Assembly: GCA_002336985.1 (NCBI GenBank)
Contig: DDFE01000111.1
Location: forward strand, 33,320-38,501
Reading direction: 5' to 3'
Length of the DNA stretch: 5,182 nucleotides
Source: Sphingomonadales bacterium UBA1936
GTDB lineage: Bacteria; Pseudomonadota; Alphaproteobacteria; Sphingomonadales; Sphingomonadaceae
Positions within the stretch are counted from its first letter, which is position 1. Every line of letters starts with the position of its first letter. The notes under the pieces were generated by a model. The model was given only the letters and a program-made list of their open reading frames with translations, was not told where the DNA came from and ran no database searches. A program made the position numbers and the translations under genes. This document shows, piece after piece, positions 1 to 5,182 of this stretch.

Positions 1-145
1 CCATGGCGCGCCGAACGACGAGGCCGCGGTCAACGCGCTGAAACCTTATTTCCCCGACAGGCTTGTCGTCGGCCTGCCGACCGACCACATCCTGACGGGC
101 GGTGGCAGTTTCCACTGCATTTCGCAGCAGGTTCCGAAAGCATGA
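1..145 (+). CDS. aguA: Agmatine deiminase, C-terminal end (partial at left edge)
   Basis: The enzyme hydrolyses agmatine to N-carbamoylputrescine and ammonia in the cytoplasm, the first step of the two-step route from agmatine to putrescine. Only the last 47 residues are visible, read from base 2 to the TGA at 143-145. They end in the family's signature GGGSFHCISQQ. Its cysteine (codon 116-118) aligns with the catalytic nucleophile that lies close to the C-terminus in agmatine deiminases of the guanidino-group-modifying superfamily. The preceding stretch LPTDHILTGGG also fits the family. The stop overlaps the start of the next gene as ATGA, which suggests translational coupling with aguB, the next enzyme of the pathway. 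The N-terminal bulk lies outside the window, so intactness cannot be judged. A peptidylarginine-deiminase-like relative is the only alternative, and the aguB partner makes it unlikely. Confidence 0.92.
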   Translation, partial: HGAPNDEAAVNALKPYFPDRLVVGLPTDHILTGGGSFHCISQQVPKA

Positions 146-1005
146 GCACGATCACCGTTGCTGCCATCCAGTGCGCCCTTCCTGGCCCGGCCGATGCCAA
201 TATCGCCGTGGTTGAAACGCACGTGCGCGAGGCGGCACGAAAGGGTGCGAAGATCATTCTGCCGCCCGAACTCTTCGAGGGACCGTATTTCTGCCAGACC
301 GAGGAACTGCACTGGTTCGAGACCGCCAAGCCAACGGCGGAGCATCCGAGCGTGCTGGCGATGCAAAAGCTGGCGAAGGAACTGCAGGTCTACATCCCAA
401 CCAGTTTTTTCGAGCGCGACGGACAGCATTATTACAACAGCCTGGCGATGATCGACGACGCCGGCGACATCATGGGCGTCTATCGCAAGAGCCACATTCC
501 CGATGGCCCGGGTTATGAGGAGAAATTCTATTTCCGCCCCGGCAACACCGGCTTCAAGGTGTGGGACACGAAATACGGCCGCATCGGCATCGGCATCTGC
601 TGGGACCAATGGTATCCGGAAACCGCCCGCGCGCTGATGCTGATGGGTGCAGATATCCTGATGTTCCCGACCGCGATCGGCGACGAACCGGAGGCAGAGG
701 ATCTCGACACGTCCCGGCTGTGGCGCCGCGCGATGATCGGCCATTCGGTTTCGAACGTCGTGCCCGTCGTGGCCTCGAACCGCATCGGTCCGGAAACAGG
801 AAGCACCGGTAACACGCAGACCTTTTACGGCCACAGCTTCATCACGAACGAGCGCGGCGACTTCGTTGGCGAGTTCGGCGCGGAGGAGAGCGGCGTCCTC
901 GTCGCGACTTTCGACCTGAACGAGGTCGCAAAGAACCGTGCGGCATTCGGTTTCTTCCGCGACCGCCGGCCGCAGCTTTACGGGCGCTTGGTCGAGGACA
1001 TCTGA
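142..1005 (+). CDS. aguB: N-carbamoylputrescine amidase
   Basis: The enzyme hydrolyses N-carbamoylputrescine to putrescine, CO2 and ammonia, completing the agmatine-to-putrescine pathway in the cytoplasm. The 287-residue product is a single nitrilase/carbon-nitrogen hydrolase domain of the usual AguB length. The Glu-Lys-Cys catalytic triad is visible: E43 in PPELFEGPYFC, K116 in YRKSHIPDGPGYEEKFYF, and C153 in GIGICWDQWYPE. The second conserved glutamate is in the GYEEKF segment (E126/E127). The C-terminal part contains ASNRIG and the GHSFI strand typical of the fold. The start ATG at 142 lies inside the aguA stop (ATGA) and has only a weak Shine-Dalgarno (CAGG, 128-131), consistent with translation coupled to aguA. 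No frameshift or missing catalytic residue is seen. Other nitrilase-superfamily amidases are possible by fold alone, but the motif context and the aguA neighbour make this call strong. Confidence 0.96.
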   Translation: MSTITVAAIQCALPGPADANIAVVETHVREAARKGAKIILPPELFEGPYFCQTEELHWFETAKPTAEHPSVLAMQKLAKELQVYIPTSFFERDGQHYYNSLAMIDDAGDIMGVYRKSHIPDGPGYEEKFYFRPGNTGFKVWDTKYGRIGIGICWDQWYPETARALMLMGADILMFPTAIGDEPEAEDLDTSRLWRRAMIGHSVSNVVPVVASNRIGPETGSTGNTQTFYGHSFITNERGDFVGEFGAEESGVLVATFDLNEVAKNRAAFGFFRDRRPQLYGRLVEDI

Positions 1006-1062
1006 GCGCACCTCGTTCCGGCAGCATATCGTTAACCACTCCTGATTTAGACCGTGGGCCAG

Positions 1063-1078
1063 CGCCGGCGTGCCGGCG
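1063..1078. repeat. Short GC-rich inverted repeat in the aguB-acyltransferase gap
   Basis: A perfect 7-bp inverted repeat (CGCCGGC, two-base spacer GT, GCCGGCG) lies in the 80-bp gap between aguB and the acyltransferase, just before the GGGGG tract near the acyltransferase start. As RNA it could form a six-pair hairpin with a four-base loop. No T-tract follows, so it is not a standard intrinsic terminator. It might modulate translation of the downstream gene, but GC-rich repeats of this size arise easily by chance at this base composition. Confidence 0.3.
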
Positions 1079-1080
1079 GC

Positions 1081-1086
1081 AGGGGG
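1081..1086 (+). promoter_or_regulatory. Possible ribosome binding site AGGGGG for the acyltransferase
   Basis: The purine tract AGGGGG ends eight bases before the in-frame GTG at 1095, good Shine-Dalgarno spacing. It directly abuts or overlaps the earlier GTG at 1086 and so cannot serve it. A further in-frame ATG at 1131 has no comparable site. The spacing therefore slightly favours translation starting at 1095. Confidence 0.35.
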
Positions 1087-2081
1087 TGGAGCCGGTGGGG
1101 CGTACCAGTCAGTTGATCGTCGGACCCGGCATGTTCCGGCTGCTGCTCGCGCTGGCCGTGGTCGCGAACCATGTGACCAAGCTCCAGTCGGGCCTTGCCG
1201 CGGTCCTGCTGTTCTTCGTGCTGAGCGGCTATTGGGTCGCCGACCTGTGGGCGAAGACGCCCGAGCCGAACCGCGTTGCGACATTCTATCTCAACCGCGT
1301 ACTGCGGATCTGGCCACTCTATCTTGCGGTCATGCTGGTCTGTGCTGCGGTACGGAATCGGGTGCCCGGCTTTAGCGAACTGTTCCTGTTCGGCGCCGCA
1401 TCCCTGCCCTACCCGCATATGATCGGCACCGAATGGTCGCTGGATATCGAAGTGCAGTTCTACGCACTGCTGCCCGTGCTGGGATTGCTGGCAGCGCGCA
1501 CGCCACGTTTCGTGCTGATATTGTTGGTGGCCGCAATCGCCTGGCTCGGATGGCGATTCGAAATGGCGACCGGCGTCGTGAATATCGCGAAGTTCCTCCC
1601 CGCCTTCGCCATCGGCATGATGCTGCAGCGGACGCAATGGTCACCAGACGATCGCACTGCGTCGATCTCGCTGACGGCCTTCATCGCGCTCGCAGCGATA
1701 CAGGGCTGGCTGTGGGAAGTTTACTCTGTCCCCATGCACGCGCTGTTCCATGGCTGGGACGACGATGCGCTCGCAGCGGTCTGGATTGCGCCCCTCATCC
1801 CTTATGTCGCAGCGTCATTGCATCGACCATCGGACGCCGACGATCGCGTTCGGGGCGACCTGTCCTACCCGCTTTATCTCGTTCACTTGCCGGTTCTGCT
1901 GGCATTCCAGGAAGTCTATAACTGGCGCACCGAGTTCGGCGTGCTGGCACTGCTCGCTCTAATGGCGATGTTCACTGCGGCCTTCTGGCTGGGCATCGAC
2001 CGGCCAGCGGAACGGTTCCGCAAGGCGTTCCTCGCTACGCATCCCTTGGCCCGGCGCTATCGCACGCCAATCTCGTCCTGA
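1086..2081 (+). CDS. Membrane-bound acyltransferase, acyltransferase-3 (OafA/YrhL) family
   Basis: This is an inner-membrane protein of the family that O-acylates cell-surface sugars (LPS O-antigen, exopolysaccharide, Nod factor, antibiotics). The substrate here cannot be read from sequence. Of its 331 residues, most form roughly ten hydrophobic segments. Family marks are R18 and H29 in the first helix (FRLLLALAVVANH, the R-x10-H pattern), FFVLSGYW (43-50), R71-VL-R74 followed by IWPLYL, EWSLDIEVQFY (116-126), and the late helix SYPLYLVHLPVLL (260-272). It lacks the extra SGNH domain found in some relatives and is on the compact side, with a short loop after helix 1. The start is uncertain: GTG 1086 gives the longest form, GTG 1095 has better ribosome-binding-site spacing, and ATG 1131 (Met16) would still keep R-x10-H. 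It follows aguB by 80 bp on the same strand with no evident terminator, so co-transcription is possible. Its 3' end overlaps the opposite-strand glycosylase gene. Confidence 0.9.
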   Translation: MEPVGRTSQLIVGPGMFRLLLALAVVANHVTKLQSGLAAVLLFFVLSGYWVADLWAKTPEPNRVATFYLNRVLRIWPLYLAVMLVCAAVRNRVPGFSELFLFGAASLPYPHMIGTEWSLDIEVQFYALLPVLGLLAARTPRFVLILLVAAIAWLGWRFEMATGVVNIAKFLPAFAIGMMLQRTQWSPDDRTASISLTAFIALAAIQGWLWEVYSVPMHALFHGWDDDALAAVWIAPLIPYVAASLHRPSDADDRVRGDLSYPLYLVHLPVLLAFQEVYNWRTEFGVLALLALMAMFTAAFWLGIDRPAERFRKAFLATHPLARRYRTPISS

Positions 2082-2725
2082 AGTTCAAGGGCGCGCACGA
2101 ACACCGATTCGAACATCTCCGCGGTCAGCCGGCCGGTGTTCTGGTTGTAGCGCGAGCAGTGATAGCTATCGATCAGCACCCGGCCGTCGGGCATGCGGTG
2201 TTCATTCAGATGGCCGAAGCGCGCCTTGGGCAGCCGACCGCCCATGACCTTGACTGCCGATTGGTGCGCAATCTGGCCCAGCGCGATGACGACGCGGACA
2301 TTGGGCAATTCGCCCAACTGCCCGGCCAGGAATGGACGGCAAGTCCGGATTTCTTCGGGCGTCGGCTTGTTTTCGGGTGGCAGGCATTTGACCGCGTTGA
2401 CGATCATCGCGCCCTTCAGTTGCACGCCGTCTTCCACGCTCGATCCATAAACGCCCTCGGTCAGGCCGAACTTGGCAAAGGTCGCGAACAACAGGTCGCC
2501 GGCATAGTCGCCCGTAAACGGCCGCCCCGTCCGGTTGGCGCCATGCTTGCCGGGCGCGAGACCGACGATCGCAAGCCAAGCCCCGGGATCGCCGAATGCC
2601 TGACACGGCGCGTTCCACCAGTCGGGATGTGCGAGCCGCAAGGCTTGGCGGACGGCCACGAGGCGCGGACACTTGGGGCAATCGTGCGACGGTTCGCTTT
2701 CGGGAATGGGGCTTACTGGAAACAT
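2057..2725 (-). CDS. Uracil-DNA glycosylase, family 5 (UdgB-type, 4Fe-4S)
   Basis: The enzyme removes uracil, and in characterised family members other deaminated bases such as hypoxanthine, from DNA to start base-excision repair. The 222-residue product shows the family 5 motifs in order. Motif 1 is GLAPGKHGANRTGRPFTGD (55-73); its final Asp (D73) corresponds to the residue reported as catalytic in Thermus UDGB. Next come VNAVKCLPPENKP (109-121) and the leucine/histidine-loop motif HCSRYNQNTGRLT (189-201). Four cysteines, C16 and C19 (CPKC), C114 and C129, have the arrangement expected for the 4Fe-4S cluster. The ATG at 2725 has a modest GGGA-type site four bases upstream. The start lies 22 bp from that of folK, divergently, and the last 25 bp overlap the acyltransferase end. 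No alphaproteobacterial SOS box (GTTC-N7-GTTC) is visible upstream. Family 4 enzymes are the nearest alternative, but motif 1 and HCSRYNQNTGR point to family 5. Confidence 0.95.
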   Translation of the reverse strand: MFPVSPIPESEPSHDCPKCPRLVAVRQALRLAHPDWWNAPCQAFGDPGAWLAIVGLAPGKHGANRTGRPFTGDYAGDLLFATFAKFGLTEGVYGSSVEDGVQLKGAMIVNAVKCLPPENKPTPEEIRTCRPFLAGQLGELPNVRVVIALGQIAHQSAVKVMGGRLPKARFGHLNEHRMPDGRVLIDSYHCSRYNQNTGRLTAEMFESVFVRALELQDEIGVR

Positions 2726-2734
2726 CGTTCCCGA
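2700..2734. repeat. Inverted repeat TCGGGAA-N21-TTCCCGA across the divergent glycosylase/folK start region
   Basis: Two perfect 7-bp arms (2700-2706 and 2728-2734) flank the glycosylase start codon and reach into the 22-bp space shared with folK. The arm centres are 28 bp apart. The position would suit an operator controlling both divergent genes. An inverted repeat this short with a free spacer is expected several times by chance in a window of this size, so position is the only supporting argument. Confidence 0.22.
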
Positions 2735-2736
2735 TT

Positions 2737-2740
2737 AGGA
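2737..2740 (+). promoter_or_regulatory. Ribosome binding site AGGA for folK (fixes the GTG start)
   Basis: AGGA ends seven bases before the GTG at 2748, good spacing for initiation. No ATG or other plausible start codon exists in this frame before the essential GSN motif, so this site together with GTG 2748 settles the folK start. The overlapping GTG at 2746 is out of frame. Confidence 0.6.
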
Positions 2741-2747
2741 CGCCCGT

Positions 2748-3218
2748 GTGGGCAAGCATAGCTATCTGATCGCCATCGGCAGCAACCGGCGTGGGCGTGG
2801 GCGTTCTCCGCGGGCGATTGTCACCGACGCCCCGATCGAAGGGCTGCGTGCGCTGTCACGGATTCACACGACCCCGGCGATGGGGCCCGGCACGCGCAGC
2901 TACGCGAACGCTGTCGCGCTCGTAAAAACCGACCGTCGTCCCCGCGCGCTGCTGAAACACCTGAAATCCATCGAGCGCGCCCATGGCCGCCGACCGGGCC
3001 GGCGCTGGGGCGACCGCGTGCTCGACCTCGATATCATCGGCTGGTCGGGCGGCATCTGGACATCGCCCGGCCTTGCCATTCCGCATCCAGCCTTCCGCGA
3101 ACGCCAGTTCGTGCTGGCGCCGCTCGTGGAAGTCGCGCCCGACTGGCGCGACCCCGTTACCCACCTGACCGCCCGGCAATTGCGCGCGCGCCTTGACCGG
3201 AAACGGCCCCGCGCATAG
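2748..3218 (+). CDS. folK: 2-amino-4-hydroxy-6-hydroxymethyldihydropteridine diphosphokinase (HPPK)
   Basis: This cytoplasmic folate-biosynthesis enzyme transfers pyrophosphate from ATP to 6-hydroxymethyl-7,8-dihydropterin, making the substrate of dihydropteroate synthase. The 156-residue product starts with YLIAIGSN (6-13). It then has the substrate-loop region SRIHTTPAMGPGTRSYANAVAL (38-58, split here by a shorter loop than in E. coli) and the HPPK signature RWGDRVLDLDII (86-97). In the signature, D93 and D95 match the magnesium-binding aspartates and R90 the catalytic-loop arginine. It ends with IPHPAFRERQFVLAPLVEVAPD (111-132). It is slightly shorter than the usual length of about 160 residues, with an Arg-rich stretch after GSN and an Arg/Lys-rich tail. 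It begins at GTG 2748. It stands alone, without folB or folP beside it, and is read divergently from the glycosylase with only 22 bp between start codons. The tRNA-Lys follows 51 bp downstream on the same strand. Confidence 0.94.
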   Translation: MGKHSYLIAIGSNRRGRGRSPRAIVTDAPIEGLRALSRIHTTPAMGPGTRSYANAVALVKTDRRPRALLKHLKSIERAHGRRPGRRWGDRVLDLDIIGWSGGIWTSPGLAIPHPAFRERQFVLAPLVEVAPDWRDPVTHLTARQLRARLDRKRPRA

Positions 3219-3269
3219 GGGCAGCGCCTTGCCGCGCAGTCCAGTACTCCGCGCGCAGCCACGCAGTGC

Positions 3270-3345
3270 GGGCTCGTAGCTCAGTCGGTAGAGCAACGGA
3301 CTTTTAATCTGTAGGTCCCGGGTTCGAATCCCGGCGAGCCCACCA
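3270..3345 (+). tRNA. tRNA-Lys, anticodon TTT
   Basis: All arms fold. The acceptor GGGCTCG (3270-3276) pairs with CGAGCCC (3335-3341), followed by discriminator A and a genome-encoded CCA (3343-3345). The D-stem is GCTC/GAGC (3279-3282/3291-3294). The anticodon stem ACGGA/TCTGT (3296-3300/3308-3312, one G-T pair) encloses the loop CTTTTAA, giving anticodon TTT at 3303-3305, which reads Lys codons AAA and AAG. A five-base variable region (3313-3317) precedes the T-stem CCGGG/CCCGG around TTCGAAT. It has 76 bases and no intron. It lies 51 bp after folK and 150 bp before the receptor gene, all on the same strand. No T-rich hairpin terminator is seen directly after it. Confidence 0.98.
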
Positions 3346-3419
3346 CTGCGCATGGCCATTCGATGCACCGTTTCACATAATCGTAACACCTGCGTCACGC
3401 GTCCTACGCTTCGCTGCAA

Positions 3420-3425
3420 TATAAA
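3420..3425 (+). promoter_or_regulatory. Candidate -10 element (TATAAA) for the TonB-dependent receptor
   Basis: TATAAA is the only A/T-rich hexamer of sigma-70 type in the 150-bp gap between the tRNA and the receptor gene. It would give a leader of roughly 65 bases before ATG 3496. No good -35 box lies 16-18 bases upstream, so the promoter would need an activator or the call is wrong. The leader also holds a weak CTCCG/CGGAG stem (3462-3466/3476-3480) just before the ribosome binding site. Confidence 0.22.
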
Positions 3426-3482
3426 CACCCTAGCGGCCCCTCAACGGCGCGGCGGACTTCTCTCCGTTCGCGTCCCGGAGCT

Positions 3483-3488
3483 GGGGAG
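3483..3488 (+). promoter_or_regulatory. Ribosome binding site GGGGAG for the receptor gene
   Basis: GGGGAG ends seven bases before ATG 3496 and ten before the adjacent in-frame ATG 3499. This supports starting at this tandem ATG pair rather than at the later in-frame ATG 3523. All three choices keep the same signal-peptide core. Confidence 0.6.
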
Positions 3489-3495
3489 CCCAAAT

Positions 3496-5182
3496 ATGAT
3501 GTCTTTCGTACGGCGCGACGCCATGTCGCGCGCTATTCGTGTTGCATTGGTTTGCAGCGCGTCATTCATCGCGATTACGCCCGCGTGGGCACAGGCGCCG
3601 GCCGAAGCGGAAGCGGAAGGCGAGATCGTCGTCACTGCCAGCCGCCCGATCGCCGAATCGGAAGCCGCCGCGCTTGAGGTTCAGCGCAATTCCGATTCGC
3701 TGGTGACGGTCGCCGCCTCCGACGCCGTCGGCCGCCTGCCCGATCAGAATATCGCACAGGCCGCATCGCGCCTGCCTGGTGTCGCGGTCGAACGCGACCA
3801 GGGTCAAGCCCGCTACATCTCACTGCGCGGCGCACCCAAGACCTGGACTACCCTGTCGTTCGACGGGATCAATGTCGTCAGCCCGGAGGGGCGCGACAGC
3901 CGCTATGACTCGATCCCGTCGGCGATCGCGTCGCAGATCGTCATTCAGAAAGCGGTGACGCCCGACCTTCCGGGCGAAACCATCGCGGGCAACGTCAATA
4001 TCGTCACGCGTTCGGCCTTCGACTATTCTGGTTTCCACCTCGGCGCGAAAGCGGGTGGCGGCTATGTCGAGCTCGGCGGACGTTCGGAATATGAGGGGTC
4101 GCTGGTCCTTTCGAACACCTATGAAACCGGCGTCGGCGAAATCGGCGTGGTCATTTCGGGCAGCTATTACCTGCGCAACATGCTGACCGACAATTTCGAA
4201 AACGACTGGGAACAGGTTTCGCAGGACCAGCGGCCCGGCTTCGCCGATCGCTATTGGGTGCGCGAAACCGAGAACAAGCTTTACCGCCTGACCCGCAAGA
4301 ACTGGTCGCTGTCGAGCCGGATCGACTGGAAGCCGGATAGCGACAACACGCTGTCGATCCGCTCGCTCTACACGATCTTTACGGACGACGAGGCACGCGA
4401 CAATTACATCTTCGATCTCGACGACCGGCAGGGCGATCTTGTTGCAGGAACGGCAGCCTGTTCGACTGCGGTCAATCCGCGCCCCACGACCACGGGTTAT
4501 GCGGACGTCTGCATCGGCAACACGCCGTACCAGGGCACGGTCTACGGCGTCGATATCAACCAGCGCTCGACGCTGCGCGCGTTCCGCCAGTCGGTGTTCA
4601 CCAACACCATTGCGGGCGACCACAAGTTCGGTGACGGCTGGAAGATCAGATGGGCCGGCAACTACACCGAATCCGTCGATGATCGTTCAGTGGTCGGCGA
4701 GGCCCGCTGGGACAGCCCGTCGACGCGCAACCTGCGCCCGACCGTCAGCTATGACTTCAGGGATCCCAACCGGGCGATCGTTCAGCTGTTCACGACTATC
4801 CAGAACAGCGGCCCCACCACCTATCAGGCAGGAACGCCGGTCACCGCGATTGACACGTTCAATAAGCCACTGTCGTCGTTGCGCCTTTTGAGCGCGGTCG
4901 ATGTGACCAAGGCGTACACCGGCAAGTTCGAAGTCGGGAAGGAACTCGACCTGTTCGGCGGCGAAGGCACGATCCGCGCGGGTATTCAGTTCGACCAGCG
5001 GACGAAGGAAGCGAATGAGGCCGAAATCAACCTGACGACCGCGGCACAATTTGCGACCGCGGGTATCCCCACGGACTACAACAATTTCTCGCTCAGCACG
5101 CCATTCATGGGCAAGATTCCGCTGGGCTACACGTTCCGCTACTTCGACAACGACGCAATGCGGACGGCCGCGGCGAACGCGC
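3496..5182 (+). CDS. TonB-dependent outer-membrane receptor (partial, runs off right edge)
   Basis: This is an outer-membrane active-transport channel energised by TonB-ExbB-ExbD; the substrate is unknown. The visible 562 codons are open to the edge. Residues 1-32 form a signal peptide: basic n-region with R6, R7, R12 and R15, hydrophobic core, and cleavage after AWA at 30-32. An EAEAEGE linker and TonB box EIVVTA (43-48) follow. The plug domain (about 60-175) contains GRLPDQNIAQAASRLPGV (79-96), ERDQGQARYISLRGAP (99-114), FDGINVVSPEGRDSRYDSIP (122-141) and ETIAGNVNIVTRSAFD (161-176). This pattern is typical of the large TonB receptor group of Caulobacter, Xanthomonas and sphingomonads. From about 178 on, alternating beta strands rich in Tyr and Trp begin the barrel. 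C322 and C339 lie in a probable external loop and could form a disulfide. No N-terminal signalling (STN) domain is present, so it is not a FecA-type transducer. Related receptors are usually about 850-950 residues, so roughly a third is missing. It is probably the first gene of its own unit. Confidence 0.96.
   Translation, partial: MMSFVRRDAMSRAIRVALVCSASFIAITPAWAQAPAEAEAEGEIVVTASRPIAESEAAALEVQRNSDSLVTVAASDAVGRLPDQNIAQAASRLPGVAVERDQGQARYISLRGAPKTWTTLSFDGINVVSPEGRDSRYDSIPSAIASQIVIQKAVTPDLPGETIAGNVNIVTRSAFDYSGFHLGAKAGGGYVELGGRSEYEGSLVLSNTYETGVGEIGVVISGSYYLRNMLTDNFENDWEQVSQDQRPGFADRYWVRETENKLYRLTRKNWSLSSRIDWKPDSDNTLSIRSLYTIFTDDEARDNYIFDLDDRQGDLVAGTAACSTAVNPRPTTTGYADVCIGNTPYQGTVYGVDINQRSTLRAFRQSVFTNTIAGDHKFGDGWKIRWAGNYTESVDDRSVVGEARWDSPSTRNLRPTVSYDFRDPNRAIVQLFTTIQNSGPTTYQAGTPVTAIDTFNKPLSSLRLLSAVDVTKAYTGKFEVGKELDLFGGEGTIRAGIQFDQRTKEANEAEINLTTAAQFATAGIPTDYNNFSLSTPFMGKIPLGYTFRYFDNDAMRTAAANA

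Noticed and set aside
46..1284. A 412-codon open frame on the minus strand opposite aguB and the start of the acyltransferase
   Set aside because: It lies antisense to aguB, which has a full catalytic triad and pathway context. Its translation is Arg/Ala/Asp-rich with no recognisable motif, as expected of antisense frames in GC-rich DNA.
2680..2747. SOS (LexA) box upstream of the glycosylase
   Set aside because: The alphaproteobacterial GTTC-N7-GTTC pattern was looked for; GTTC occurs at 2692 and 2727 but with the wrong spacing, so there is no evidence of SOS control.
2159..2761. A 200-codon plus-strand open frame over the glycosylase
   Set aside because: It is the antisense shadow of the family 5 glycosylase, which carries all expected motifs on the minus strand.
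3193..3219. Possible tRNA promoter with -35 TTGACC (3193-3198) in the folK 3' end
   Set aside because: The sequence 15-16 bases downstream (CATAGG/ATAGGG) is a poor -10 match, and the hexamer is within coding sequence, so it cannot be told from chance.
3219..3269. Terminator for folK
   Set aside because: Only a four-pair GGCA/TGCC stem without a T-tract is present; it is too weak to call.
2856..3428. A 190-codon minus-strand open frame crossing the tRNA
   Set aside because: Its centre (GIRTRDLQIKSPLLYRLSYEP) is the well-known translation of an antisense tRNA gene, often mis-annotated as a protein; the rest is antisense to folK.
3270..3495. tRNA-Lys as an integration (att) site for a genomic island
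   Set aside because: No integrase is in the window and no second copy of the tRNA 3' end was found; base composition does not change visibly on either side.
3604..3621. GAAGCG GAAGCG GAAGGC hexamer repeat in the receptor
   Set aside because: It is a very short repeat encoding the EAEAEG linker before the TonB box; too few units to suggest phase variation, and it is in frame.
3820..4623. A 267-codon minus-strand open frame over the receptor
   Set aside because: It is antisense to a convincing TonB-dependent receptor and shows a low-complexity Arg/Asp/Ala composition without domain motifs.

Overview
The window is GC-rich bacterial chromosome, densely packed with genes. It most likely comes from an alphaproteobacterium of the sphingomonad type. 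The evidence is the style of the TonB-dependent receptor (the Xanthomonas/Caulobacter-type plug), the adjacent 4Fe-4S family 5 uracil-DNA glycosylase and compact HPPK, GTG starts, and strong third-position G/C. This placement is inference; no rRNA or marker gene is present to fix it.

Layout, left to right. (1) 1-1005, plus strand: the last 47 codons of agmatine deiminase (aguA), overlapping by four bases (ATGA) the complete N-carbamoylputrescine amidase gene (aguB). Together they convert agmatine to putrescine. (2) 1086-2081, plus strand: a compact integral-membrane acyltransferase of the acyltransferase-3 (OafA/YrhL) family, 80 bp after aguB, with an ambiguous GTG/ATG start. (3) 2057-2725, minus strand: a family 5 uracil-DNA glycosylase whose 3' end overlaps the acyltransferase 3' end by 25 bp. 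(4) 2748-3218, plus strand: a small folK (HPPK, folate biosynthesis) that starts only 22 bp from the start of the glycosylase on the opposite strand. (5) 3270-3345, plus strand: a complete tRNA-Lys(TTT) with encoded CCA. (6) 3496 to the right edge, plus strand: the first 562 codons of a TonB-dependent outer-membrane receptor with signal peptide, TonB box, plug domain and the start of the barrel. It runs off the window without a stop.

The genes form separate units rather than one system: a polyamine operon (possibly extended by the acyltransferase), a divergent DNA-repair/folate pair, a tRNA, and the first gene of an outer-membrane uptake locus. I found no mobile element, CRISPR array, toxin-antitoxin pair or defence system. 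I see no convincing previously undescribed system here. The points most worth a second look are the very tight divergent and convergent junctions around the glycosylase and the unknown substrate of the receptor.
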